Shown in pieces: positions 1 through 7,780 of a stretch of 64,000 nt of DNA; within the stretch, counting starts at the first letter, position 1, and each line of letters opens with the position of its first letter. This DNA is from Bacteroidales bacterium. GTDB taxonomy: Bacteria; Bacteroidota; Bacteroidia; Bacteroidales; UBA932. The stretch covers positions 1 through 64,000 of the forward strand of contig JAGBVU010000031.1 of assembly GCA_017630155.1 (NCBI GenBank). Direction: 5' to 3'. Made by a program: the position numbers and the translations under genes. The notes below the pieces were generated by a model. The model was given only the letters and a program-made list of their open reading frames with translations. It searched no databases and had not been told where the DNA came from.

Positions 1-276
1 AGACTCGAACACATCACCCTCGAAATCAAGAAACACTTGGGCCAACAAGTACACTACCGGAAACCACATGGAGGACTTGCCATTTGGTTGGCACTACACC
101 AACCAACAAAAAAAGAAATCCTGCAAAAAGAATTTAGTGACAAAGGCATCCATATCCCAATCTTCTCCCTATCCGACGGAACCATCGGTTTGCGCATCGG
201 CTATGCTTCCATGTCCAACGAACAAATCAGCGAACTGATTTCATGCATTGCGCAAGTCATCGCACAATGCTCCTGA
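1..276 (+). CDS. MocR/PdxR-type PLP-dependent regulator, C-terminal end (partial)
   Basis: The reading frame is open from base 1, so only the last 91 residues are present. The segment has the C-terminal pattern of the fold-type I aminotransferase domain of GntR/MocR regulators: a GGLAIWLAL motif, then a stretch ending in GTIGLRIGYASMS, where the family normally has the GLRLGFA motif just before a final helix. Such proteins join a winged-helix DNA-binding domain to a PLP-binding aminotransferase-like domain and often control vitamin B6 or amine metabolism; the target here cannot be seen. A plain class I aminotransferase is the main alternative. Confidence 0.7.
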   Translation, partial: RLEHITLEIKKHLGQQVHYRKPHGGLAIWLALHQPTKKEILQKEFSDKGIHIPIFSLSDGTIGLRIGYASMSNEQISELISCIAQVIAQCS

Positions 277-290
277 CAGACATTTTTTAA

Positions 291-725
291 TCTTTACAAA
301 AAGTAAAGGTTTCGAGTACAGCCATCAGTGAGGAACTCTTCGGCAACACCCTCACTCCGATAATACCCGCACTCTTTGTGGATGGGGTAATTTCCAAAAA
401 GGGGAATGTGGTGGCGAAGGCCTCAATCTCCCGAAACTATCGTTTCCCTACCCTCTCCTGGAGGGACTGGACATTCCTGTACAAATGGTGCTACTACAGC
501 GAACGATACACCATGTCAAGCAACGATGTTACATTGACAGGCAAATTGCCCCCATATTTTATGAGCAATATTACACTGGAGAAGGGACTTTCGTTCAAGT
601 GGGCAGATATCTCACTCAAGGGTATTGTCAATAACCTTTTCGACGAGGAGTACCTCTCGGTCCTTTCGAGACCGATGCCGGGTATAAACTTTGAGATTTT
701 TGTAGGGATTACCCCTAAATTCTAG
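291..725 (+). pseudogene. TonB-dependent outer-membrane receptor remnant
   Basis: This open frame, with no credible start, encodes the C-terminal end of a TonB-dependent receptor. It has a SRNYRFPTL motif, which in BtuB-like receptors lies well upstream of the C-terminus and is usually followed by a long barrel region, then after a short stretch the terminal strands with NLFDEEYLSVLSRPMPG and a final aromatic residue (F). A receptor has 600-1000 residues, so the plug and most of the barrel are missing, and the distance from the NYRFPTL motif to the terminal strand also looks shortened, suggesting an internal deletion. A GTG at 378 could start 115 residues but no signal peptide would result. 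Probably non-functional debris. Confidence 0.65.
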
Positions 726-741
726 TCCCTTGCGGGAATTG

Positions 742-1458
742 TTATTTTGTGTGTGCGAAGAATTCTTTCAAGAGTTCCGGAGTACACTCTATAGCGTCAC
801 CACCGTGTTTTTGGTCGGGACAGTATTTATATTTGATGTCTATACCTTGCTTCACAAGTTCATCCACTCGTGCAGTGCAGTCGCCTTCGCTTGCAGTACT
901 GAAAAAATACACCGGAATGCTCACCGGTCTGGGGCTCGAACACGACATCGATATTGCAGCGGCAAATACATCGGGGTGCATCTCGGCATAATCCCATGCA
1001 CCACGGCCACCGTCAGATGATCCTGTTACATAAACTCTGTTGGTGTCAATAAGTCCCTTATCTGCATAGTCATCGATGATGTGTTTCACATCATCATAAC
1101 AATCTGTCCATTTGATGGTTTCTTCCAAGTTTGCCTTATAGCACACAGGGAACAGAGCGATCGCCTTGGTCCCGCTATCTTTCAAGTATTGCAGAATATA
1201 TTCGTCGGCATCACAACAATCGAAATGATTTGGGTGATAGAACATATCGTGTTTTGGACGATCATGCACCCCACCATGGAGCCAAAGCCATAAAATAGCT
1301 TTACCTGGCTTGTCAGCATTGACATACACCACTTTGCAAGGCACATTGTAAGTAAATTCCCCTTCTGGTAAAATCACTTCACTTTCTTTCTCGTTGCATT
1401 TGCTGTTGCCACACGCCGCCAATAGCAACGCCACAGCTACCAAATAAAGATACCTCAT
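742..1458 (-). CDS. Lipoprotein alpha/beta hydrolase (esterase/depolymerase-like)
   Basis: The 238-residue protein starts at the ATG at 1458, which places a lipoprotein signal peptide at the N-terminus (hydrophobic core, then LAAC with the lipidated Cys at 16). An upstream start at 1509 would put 17 polar residues before the signal and is less likely. The mature part has an HGG oxyanion-type motif near residues 61-63, a nucleophile elbow G-S-S-D-G with Ser148, and a late His218 in a KHGG context, together fitting the Ser-Asp-His triad of serine esterases related to PHB depolymerases. It is probably anchored in the cell envelope. The substrate is unknown. It converges on the receptor remnant. 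Confidence 0.75.
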   Translation of the reverse strand: MRYLYLVAVALLLAACGNSKCNEKESEVILPEGEFTYNVPCKVVYVNADKPGKAILWLWLHGGVHDRPKHDMFYHPNHFDCCDADEYILQYLKDSGTKAIALFPVCYKANLEETIKWTDCYDDVKHIIDDYADKGLIDTNRVYVTGSSDGGRGAWDYAEMHPDVFAAAISMSCSSPRPVSIPVYFFSTASEGDCTARVDELVKQGIDIKYKYCPDQKHGGDAIECTPELLKEFFAHTK

Positions 1459-1590
1459 AATATTCACGCAAGTTTTAGATAATTTGAGTAAAGTTAACAA
1501 ATCCCCCACATAAATGTAGAAATATTGTTAATCATTCCTGAGAAATAGGTAAGCTATATGGCAAAACGAATATGATTTCTGAATTATAAA

Positions 1591-1608
1591 CTTAACTTAT
1601 AAGTTAAG
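1591..1608. promoter_or_regulatory. Perfect 18-bp palindrome, candidate operator
   Basis: CTTAACTTATAAGTTAAG reads the same on both strands. It lies 20 bp upstream of the -33 element of the promoter at 1628-1657, which drives a small ORF and an XRE-type regulator. HTH antitoxins commonly bind such palindromes to control their own operon; binding here is inferred. Confidence 0.5.
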
Positions 1609-1627
1609 AAAAATTTGTAAAGATTGC

Positions 1628-1657
1628 TTGCTAATAAATATGTTATGCCTATATTTG
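1628..1657 (+). promoter_or_regulatory. Bacteroidota-type promoter for the 1680-2179 operon
   Basis: TTG at 1628-1630, 19 bases, then TATATTTG at 1650-1657, matching the -33/-7 consensus (TTG, TAnnTTTG) of the Bacteroidota primary sigma factor. Transcription would begin near 1663-1667, about 15 bases before the ATG at 1680. Confidence 0.6.
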
Positions 1658-1679
1658 TGCTCGGTAACTATATGTAGAT

Positions 1680-1802
1680 ATGAGAAGGGTAGAATTTGAA
1701 CCATTCAGGCTGACAGATGCAGTGCAAATTTTTTCAATAAAGATCAATGGCAGCAGAGATTCAGAGATAAAGAAATTTCTTAATGAATTTCATATATATT
1801 AA
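1680..1802 (+). CDS. 40-residue ORF, possible N-terminal remnant of a RelE/HigB-like toxin
   Basis: An ATG just after the promoter at 1628-1657 opens a 40-codon frame ending 5 bases before the XRE gene. The peptide reads like the start of a longer protein (a phrase FSIKINGSRDSEIKKFLNEF, then an abrupt stop). From memory it resembles the N-terminus of Bacteroidota toxins encoded before an XRE antitoxin, where a K/R-I-[ND]-G segment and an E-x-x-F-L segment recur; this is a weak match made without alignment. If right, the toxin has lost about two thirds of its length and only the antitoxin remains intact. Otherwise it is a leader peptide or small protein of unknown role. Confidence 0.45.
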   Translation: MRRVEFEPFRLTDAVQIFSIKINGSRDSEIKKFLNEFHIY

Positions 1803-1807
1803 ATAAT

Positions 1808-2179
1808 ATGAGCACTATACAATATTCTGATCCATTATTTGAGGAGTTGCTTTCACAAGTACCAAAGGACCAAATGAGGACTTCGTCTCTTTCCTTTGGT
1901 ATAGCCTCACGTATTATTGAAATTATGGAGCGGAGAGGTTGGAACCAGGCTGACCTAGCAAAGGCTATGGGGAAGAAAGAATCTGAGATCTCCAAGTGGC
2001 TGAGTGGACAGCATAACTTTACCATACAGACCCTAGCGAGAGTGGAGACTGTTCTGGGTGAGGATATCCTATCCGTCAAGAAGTATAGGAGTAAGCCTAT
2101 TGGAATGTATAAAGAAAATGATGCTGTGAAGAGAAGATGGCTGAGTGAACCGGAAGGGCAGAAATACAATGGCGAGTAG
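1808..2179 (+). CDS. XRE-family helix-turn-helix protein (antitoxin-like)
   Basis: The 123-residue protein carries one XRE/Cro helix-turn-helix at about residues 31-90, with the typical GWNQADLAKAMGK and ESEISKWLSGQHN recognition region followed by TLARVE. The first 30 residues are a short helical extension and the last 30 are basic and polar. Size and position directly after a small toxin-like ORF fit the HigA-type antitoxin arrangement, in which the regulator represses its own operon; the palindrome at 1591-1608 is a plausible site. It could equally be a stand-alone repressor, because the upstream ORF looks truncated. Confidence 0.75.
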   Translation: MSTIQYSDPLFEELLSQVPKDQMRTSSLSFGIASRIIEIMERRGWNQADLAKAMGKKESEISKWLSGQHNFTIQTLARVETVLGEDILSVKKYRSKPIGMYKENDAVKRRWLSEPEGQKYNGE

Positions 2180-2181
2180 TA

Positions 2182-2211
2182 TTGTCGGGCAAAAAAATAG
2201 TGTTATCTTTG
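2182..2211 (+). promoter_or_regulatory. Bacteroidota-type promoter upstream of the candidate ncRNA
   Basis: TTG at 2182-2184, a 19-base spacer, and TATCTTTG at 2204-2211 fit the TTG/TAnnTTTG consensus exactly. Transcription would start near 2217. No start codon with a long frame follows before the terminator at 2389-2417, which suggests an untranslated transcript. Confidence 0.65.
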
Positions 2212-2216
2212 TTGCA

Positions 2217-2418
2217 AAGCAAGGTAAAAACCTTATTTAATACATATTTATTAGCATTTGCTATTTATTCGGTTGGCCCTGAAACCTAGGAAATTTCAAA
2301 GCAAACACACCGGATAAGTCAGTGAATGTCTGCGCTTTGGCGTGGACTTGACTTATCTAGTGTTTACGGGCTTTCCTAGGGCCTACAGGGCGTAGATAAT
2401 AGAGTCTACGCCTTTTTT
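2217..2418 (+). ncRNA. Candidate ~200-nt structured RNA (6S-like or leader)
   Basis: A good promoter stands just before this stretch and a strong intrinsic terminator closes it. Inside, complementary arms nest into a rod: CCTAGGAAA (about 2287-2295) with TTTCCTAGG (about 2372-2380), AAACAC with GTGTTT, GATAAGTCA (about 2315-2323) with TGACTTATC (about 2350-2358), and an apical GCGC/GCGT hairpin. Internal loops separate the stems. A long rod with internal bubbles, about 200 nt, resembles 6S RNA in shape, but I cannot confirm a sequence match. The alternative is a 5' leader or attenuator for the restriction genes that start about 100 bases downstream. No coding frame of note lies inside. Confidence 0.55.
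2389..2417 (+). terminator. Intrinsic terminator of the candidate ncRNA
   Basis: GGCGTAGA at 2389-2396 pairs perfectly with TCTACGCC at 2405-2412 across an 8-base loop, followed at once by a run of T. Confidence 0.75.
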
Positions 2419-2519
2419 GTGCCCTGAAAGTCCGTTCGGGATAAGTGCAAGTGCGCAACAAAAGCGCAAATAATGGACACCCAGATTGTTTCCGGGGGTC
2501 TCTCTTCCCCCGTACGGTG

Positions 2520-2548
2520 GGGAATGGAGCATCATGCTTACCATTCCC
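2520..2548 (+). promoter_or_regulatory. Hairpin covering the start codon of the restriction-system gene
   Basis: GGGAATGG at 2520-2527 is the perfect inverted repeat of CCATTCCC at 2541-2548 (13-base loop). The ATG preferred as the start of the next gene, 2524-2526, lies inside the left arm, so the hairpin would hide it in the mRNA. Regulation of translation is an inference. Confidence 0.4.
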
Positions 2549-3498
2549 TTGACACCTCTGTACTCGAAATTCTTCTGTCAGACCGCAGCCGTCCAAAGCA
2601 TGGTAAGAAAACGCCACACATAATATGGGCTACAGATATCTATTCTTCCCAGGGATCAGAATACGCAGAAGATGCACAGATTACCATAGCAGCAATCACA
2701 GGTGAAAACGAAAAACTTATCCGTCCTCGGGTTCTCAAAAGCAAGGAGGAACAGCAGTCCAGAGCACGTGACAAGGGAGAGGTCTTCACCCCATCGTGGA
2801 TATGCAACAGCCAGAATAATCTCATAGATACAGAGTGGTTCGGCCAACCTGAAATCTTCAACAAAGAAAGGGACAAAAGTTGGGACACAAATACATCTCC
2901 TATAGATTTCCCAACTAAAAGTGGCAAGACCTGGCAGGATTATGTAGAGGACACACGCTTGGAGATCACCTGTGGCGAAGCTCCATATCTTATCTCTCGT
3001 TACGATACCATCACAGGCAATTCCATTCCTGTTCAGGACCGAATAGGACTCCTTGACCGTAAACTTCGTGTTGTTTCTGAAAATACGAAAACTCCGGACG
3101 AATGGTATGACTGGACTACCAAAGCGTACCAATCCATATATGCATATGAGTGGCAGGGCGACAACCTTCTTCTCGCCCGTGAGAATGCCTTATATACATT
3201 CTTCGATTATCATCATGACAAATTCGGCACATCTCCGATAGAAGAGCAAATCCATCAGATTGCAGAAATTATCTCCTGGAACTTCTGGCAGATGGATGGT
3301 CTGAAAGGCGTTTTGCCATGCACTTGTCACGATGAAATCGTAGAAATCCCATCCCTTTTTGGTGACGGTGAAAAGACCGTCACTCATTGCCCCGGCTGCG
3401 CAACAGGAGACATCCGCCGTCACAATGGTGTCTATGCAAAGATCAAGGACTGGACTACCGGAAAAACAATCCGATATATCGACCTCATAAAAAAGTAG
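2524..3498 (+). CDS. Restriction-modification system partner protein (annotated in relatives as restriction endonuclease subunit M)
   Basis: The 324-residue protein is encoded 4 bases before the large helicase-methylase gene. Recognisable parts are an SVLEILLSDRSRPK N-terminus followed by IIWATDIY, a GEVFTPSWICN motif (the FTP element is shared with N6-adenine methylases), a QNNLID segment, and near the C-terminus C-T-C-H and H-C-x-x-C clusters that could form a zinc site. A canonical NPPY methylase motif is absent; the nearest is EAPY in GEAPYLISRYD. It is probably a non-catalytic partner of the neighbouring protein. Start: an in-frame ATG at 2473 would add 17 residues unlike family members as I recall them, so 2524 is preferred. 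Confidence 0.7.
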   Translation: MEHHAYHSLDTSVLEILLSDRSRPKHGKKTPHIIWATDIYSSQGSEYAEDAQITIAAITGENEKLIRPRVLKSKEEQQSRARDKGEVFTPSWICNSQNNLIDTEWFGQPEIFNKERDKSWDTNTSPIDFPTKSGKTWQDYVEDTRLEITCGEAPYLISRYDTITGNSIPVQDRIGLLDRKLRVVSENTKTPDEWYDWTTKAYQSIYAYEWQGDNLLLARENALYTFFDYHHDKFGTSPIEEQIHQIAEIISWNFWQMDGLKGVLPCTCHDEIVEIPSLFGDGEKTVTHCPGCATGDIRRHNGVYAKIKDWTTGKTIRYIDLIKK

Positions 3499-3502
3499 GC
3501 CT

Positions 3503-6500
3503 ATGCAATACTACTCAACACTAAAAGCGAAGTTGATTTACATCTTCACAATTTCTGACCAGGCCCATAAAGGTTGTGTCAAGATTGGAGAGGCTACCTT
3601 AGAAGAAGCCACTAACCTCACCTTGGCACCGAATTGCAAGGAACTTAACGCGGCTGCACGAAAGCGCATTGACCAATACACAAAGACAGCAGGTATCAAC
3701 TACACACTTAGGCATACCGAACTGACTGTATCGATTCGTGGAGGTATGATTACCACCTTTAATGACAAGGAAGTCCACGAAGTGCTTCTGCGCTCCGGCA
3801 TAAAACGTCACGACTTCACCCATAAGAATCGTGGAAAAGAGTGGTTCGAGTGTAGTGTTGAGACGGCATTAGCAGCAATTCAGGCCGTAAAGGAAGGCCG
3901 ATCTTCAATACGTGCAACCGAAATCGTTAGCATTGACGAGGAAATTGAATTCCGTCCAGAGCAGAGAGAAGCCATAGATAAGACGGTACATAAGTTCCAG
4001 TCAGGCGGCAAGACCATGCTATGGAATGCGAAGATGCGTTTCGGAAAGACACTTTCCGCTTTGCAGGTTGTAAAGGAATGTGGATTCCACAGGACAATGA
4101 TTCTCACCCATAGACCTGTCGTTGATAAAGGATGGTTTGAAGACTTCCACAAGATATTCAAACTATTTGACGGATATACGTACGGTTCCCGCGAAATGGG
4201 AGAGCCGTTTGAAATCCTTGAAAAGGTAGCCAAGAAGAATTCTAGCCAGCACTATGTATACTTCGCATCTATGCAGGACCTTCGAGGTGCTCAACTTGCT
4301 GGTGGAAAATTCGATAAGAACTCTGCAATTTTCAAGGCTGAATACGATATGCTTATCATCGATGAAGCCCATGAAGGTACACAGACAGAACTTGGTCAGA
4401 ATGTTATAAAACTATTAACCAAAGCAAATACCCACGTCCTCAATCTTTCAGGTACTCCATTCAACCTTCTGGAAGATTATTCCGAAGATGAGATTTACAC
4501 TTGGGACTATGTGATGGAACAGAGAGCAAAAGCGGAATGGGATCTGAATCATTTCGGAGACCCGAATCCGTATGCTGGGCTGCCTCGTCTGAATATCTTC
4601 ACCTTTGACCTCGGAAAAGCCCTTGCCGGCTTTGAGGACATTGAAGACTCCGCTTTCAACTTCAAGGAATTTTTCCGCACCTGGACAGGAGATATAGAGC
4701 GTGACCATCGTGAAATGCCGGAAGGCTATCTCGGTAAGTTCATTCACGAAGATCACGTAAGAAGTTTCCTTGACCTCATCATAAAATATGATCCCGAAAG
4801 CAATTACCCATATTCTACTGTAGAGTTTAGAAATGCCTTCCGTCATACTCTTTGGATGGTTCCCGGTGTAAAAGAAGCTCGTGCCCTTTCATCCCTCCTG
4901 AAAGAGCATACCATCTTCGGACAGTTTGATATAGTCAATGTTGCCGGAGACGGAGATGAAGAAGTCGAGAATGATGATGCACTCAAACTCGTGGAGAAAG
5001 CAATGGGAGAGAATCCGGAAGACACCCGTACCATCTCCCTCTCTTGCGGTAAACTCACAACCGGTGTTACAGTGCGTCCTTGGTCAGCAGTAATGATACT
5101 CTCAGGCTCTCACAACACAGATGCGAAGGCCTATATGCAGACCATCTTCCGTGTTCAGAGTCCATACACTACCAATGATGGCAGACGCAAAGAGAACTGT
5201 TATGTCTTCGACTTCGCCCCAGACCGCACACTAAAAGTCCTTGCAGATACGGCAAAAGTCAGCACCAAAACTACTGCCAGTCAGAATGACCGAGTCAAAC
5301 TCGGAGAATTCCTGAACTTCTGTCCGGTCATAGGTTACAATGGTACCAAGATGGCTACCTACAATGTAGAAAACATGCTGGAGCAACTCAAACGAGCCTA
5401 TATCACCCGTGTGACCAAGAACGGATGTGACGACCCGCGTCTCTACAATCAAGAAATGCTCCGCAAACTTGACGCAGCTGCCCTTGAGAAATTCGCAGGA
5501 CTGCATAAAATCATCGGTGCCACAAAAGCCAATCACGCATCCACAGATGTTGATATGGCAAAGACAGGATTAACAAACGAACAATACAAGGAACTTGAGC
5601 GCATCAAGAAAAAGAACAAGAAAGAACTCACTGAAGAAGATAAACGGAGACTCGAAGAGGCAAAAGAGAAAAGGAAGAATGCAGATGCCGCTATCTCCAT
5701 CCTTCGAGGCATTTCGATCCGTCTTCCACTTCTGATGTACGGAGCTGAACTTAAAGATGAAGGTCAGGATATAACTCTTGAGAACTTTGCCGAACTCATA
5801 GACAACCAGTCTTGGGAAGAATTCATGCCGCGTGGAGTTACAAAGGAACTCTTCAAGGAATTCGTGCCATACTACGATCCCGATATGTTCCGTGCAGTGG
5901 GTCGTAACTATCGGGACCTCGTCCGGGTAGCTGACCGCCTTGCACCGATGGAACGCACCAGGGAAATCGCCCGCATCTTCTCATACTTCCGAAATCCGGA
6001 TAAAGAGACAGTCCTCACCCCTTGGAGAGTAGTCAATATGCACATCGGTGACTGCATAGGAGGCCAGGTATTTTATGAAGAAGATATGCAGACCGAAGCC
6101 ATGAAACCTCGCTTTATCGATCATGGGGAAGTGACATCAAAAGTATTTAAAGATCCCGACACAAGAATACTTGAAATAAACTCAAAGACAGGTCTGTATC
6201 CGCTCTATATGGCTTATAGTCTTTTTGCAGAGAACCTTCAGGCATATAGAGATACGCACATGCTAGCAACCGATATCCCAGTATCCATCCAGAACGAGAT
6301 ATGGGATAAAGTCCTTCGGGATAATATCTTCATCGTCTGCAAGACTGAGATGGCCAAAAGTATCACCAAACGCACCTTGCGCGGTTTCCGTCAGGTAAAG
6401 GTCAATGCACGATACTTTGAAGACCTCATCAATAAAATCACAAACCAGCCGGACCTGTTCGTTACCAAAGTCAGCAGCGGCATCAATTATTGGAAAAACA

Positions 6501-7780
6501 ACACACTCGAAGAAAACATGAAATTCAACGCTATAGTAGGAAATCCACCGTATCAAGTAATCAGCCACGATGGCCCTCAGGCATCGCAAGCGATGCCCGT
6601 ATATCACCATTTTGTAGGTATAGGAAAAAAACTGGAACCGACTTATTTGTCTATGATAATGCCAGCAAGATGGTACTCTGGGGGAATGGGTATGAATGAG
6701 TTCCGGTCTTCTATGCTCACAGATACGAAGTTGTCTATGCTCGTTGATTTTCCTAAAAGCAGAGATTGTTTTCCGACAGTTGATATTGCAGGCGGTATAT
6801 GCTATTTTCTCAGATCTGAAAATCATGCAGGTAAGTGCACAATATGCAATAGAGAAGATTCAAAGGCGGATTATGATACAAGAAGTTTAAATGAGTTTCC
6901 TGTGTTTGTACGAAACAATATAGGTGTACATATAATAAGAAAGTTGGACCTGACATACAATTTGTCCAAAATTGTGTTTCCTATCTCACCATTTGGCCTT
7001 CCTACTAACACTGAGGGCTCTGAAAAAGAATTTAAAAATAGTGTGGTGATGATTACTAGCAAAGGGCGTCGCTATATTCGTAAGGATCAGCCTAATAATC
7101 AGAAATTGGTAGCCCAATATAAAGTGATGATAGGACAGTTGAATCCAGACCGTGGAGGTGTTAGCAACACCAGTGCAGGCAGTAAAGTTACAACAAAAAT
7201 TACTGTGCTGAAGCCATATGAGGTAACCACAGCAACCTATATTATTCTAGGAGGATTTGATACAGAAAGGGAGGCGGAAAATTATTCGAGTTATATAAGA
7301 ACTAAGTTTGTCCGTTTTTTAGTTTTTCAGACTCTTTCTTCAATGCATATTACACAATCGAATTTCCAGTTTGTTCCTCTCCAAGACTGGTCAAAACCTT
7401 GGACTGATGCAGAACTTTACAAGAAATACAACCTCTCCAAAGAAGAGATTGATTACATAGAGTCAATGATAAAACCTATGGGTGAAGATGCTCTCTTCAA
7501 CACAGATGAACTCATCAACCCGGAATTCGCCACCTTCAAGCTCCTTGAACATGGCGTATCCATCGGAGACAAAATCATCTACACTCCAACAGGTGCAGAA
7601 CTTATAGTAGCAGAAGATAACAAAGTGGAATGTAACGGCGAACTATACACCCTTGCAGAGTTCACAGCCAAACACATGCCTCGCAATAAACGCAGCATCT
7701 CCGGACTCTGCCAAGGACCAAAATATTTTACATACAACGGAATAAGCCTTTATAAGTTAAAAGGAACATTCTTGAAATAG
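3503..7780 (+). CDS. GIY-YIG nuclease / SF2 helicase / Eco57I-like N6-adenine methylase fusion protein
   Basis: This 1425-residue protein looks like a complete restriction machine in one chain. Residues about 10-130 match a T5orf172/MUG113 GIY-YIG nuclease (YIF, then VKIG at 26-29, later EVHEVL and GKEWFE). Residues about 150-600 form an SF2 helicase: Walker A region MRFGKT with Lys182, DEAH at 287-290, SGTPFN, and a motif-VI-like QTIFRVQSP. A charged coiled coil lies near 690-730. The methylase follows, with motif I as ILEINSKTG (889-897) and NPPY at 1014-1017. The C-terminal ~350 residues include the Q-D-W-S ... LYKKYNLS pattern of Eco57I/type-I-like proteins and may recognise DNA. It probably cuts unmodified DNA while methylating self. 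Base use is richer in C than the neighbours, suggesting transfer. Confidence 0.8.
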   Translation: MQYYSTLKAKLIYIFTISDQAHKGCVKIGEATLEEATNLTLAPNCKELNAAARKRIDQYTKTAGINYTLRHTELTVSIRGGMITTFNDKEVHEVLLRSGIKRHDFTHKNRGKEWFECSVETALAAIQAVKEGRSSIRATEIVSIDEEIEFRPEQREAIDKTVHKFQSGGKTMLWNAKMRFGKTLSALQVVKECGFHRTMILTHRPVVDKGWFEDFHKIFKLFDGYTYGSREMGEPFEILEKVAKKNSSQHYVYFASMQDLRGAQLAGGKFDKNSAIFKAEYDMLIIDEAHEGTQTELGQNVIKLLTKANTHVLNLSGTPFNLLEDYSEDEIYTWDYVMEQRAKAEWDLNHFGDPNPYAGLPRLNIFTFDLGKALAGFEDIEDSAFNFKEFFRTWTGDIERDHREMPEGYLGKFIHEDHVRSFLDLIIKYDPESNYPYSTVEFRNAFRHTLWMVPGVKEARALSSLLKEHTIFGQFDIVNVAGDGDEEVENDDALKLVEKAMGENPEDTRTISLSCGKLTTGVTVRPWSAVMILSGSHNTDAKAYMQTIFRVQSPYTTNDGRRKENCYVFDFAPDRTLKVLADTAKVSTKTTASQNDRVKLGEFLNFCPVIGYNGTKMATYNVENMLEQLKRAYITRVTKNGCDDPRLYNQEMLRKLDAAALEKFAGLHKIIGATKANHASTDVDMAKTGLTNEQYKELERIKKKNKKELTEEDKRRLEEAKEKRKNADAAISILRGISIRLPLLMYGAELKDEGQDITLENFAELIDNQSWEEFMPRGVTKELFKEFVPYYDPDMFRAVGRNYRDLVRVADRLAPMERTREIARIFSYFRNPDKETVLTPWRVVNMHIGDCIGGQVFYEEDMQTEAMKPRFIDHGEVTSKVFKDPDTRILEINSKTGLYPLYMAYSLFAENLQAYRDTHMLATDIPVSIQNEIWDKVLRDNIFIVCKTEMAKSITKRTLRGFRQVKVNARYFEDLINKITNQPDLFVTKVSSGINYWKNNTLEENMKFNAIVGNPPYQVISHDGPQASQAMPVYHHFVGIGKKLEPTYLSMIMPARWYSGGMGMNEFRSSMLTDTKLSMLVDFPKSRDCFPTVDIAGGICYFLRSENHAGKCTICNREDSKADYDTRSLNEFPVFVRNNIGVHIIRKLDLTYNLSKIVFPISPFGLPTNTEGSEKEFKNSVVMITSKGRRYIRKDQPNNQKLVAQYKVMIGQLNPDRGGVSNTSAGSKVTTKITVLKPYEVTTATYIILGGFDTEREAENYSSYIRTKFVRFLVFQTLSSMHITQSNFQFVPLQDWSKPWTDAELYKKYNLSKEEIDYIESMIKPMGEDALFNTDELINPEFATFKLLEHGVSIGDKIIYTPTGAELIVAEDNKVECNGELYTLAEFTAKHMPRNKRSISGLCQGPKYFTYNGISLYKLKGTFLK

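Noticed and set aside
1459..1509. Earlier start for the lipoprotein hydrolase
   Set aside because: It would place polar residues before the signal peptide.
2473..2523. Longer start for the restriction partner gene
   Set aside because: The extra 17 residues look unlike the family as I recall it and are GC-rich in the style of the structured leader; the ATG at 2524 fits better.
2357..2617. Minus-strand open frame over the ncRNA and hairpin
   Set aside because: No domain, and it is explained by overlap with the structured RNA and coding sequence.
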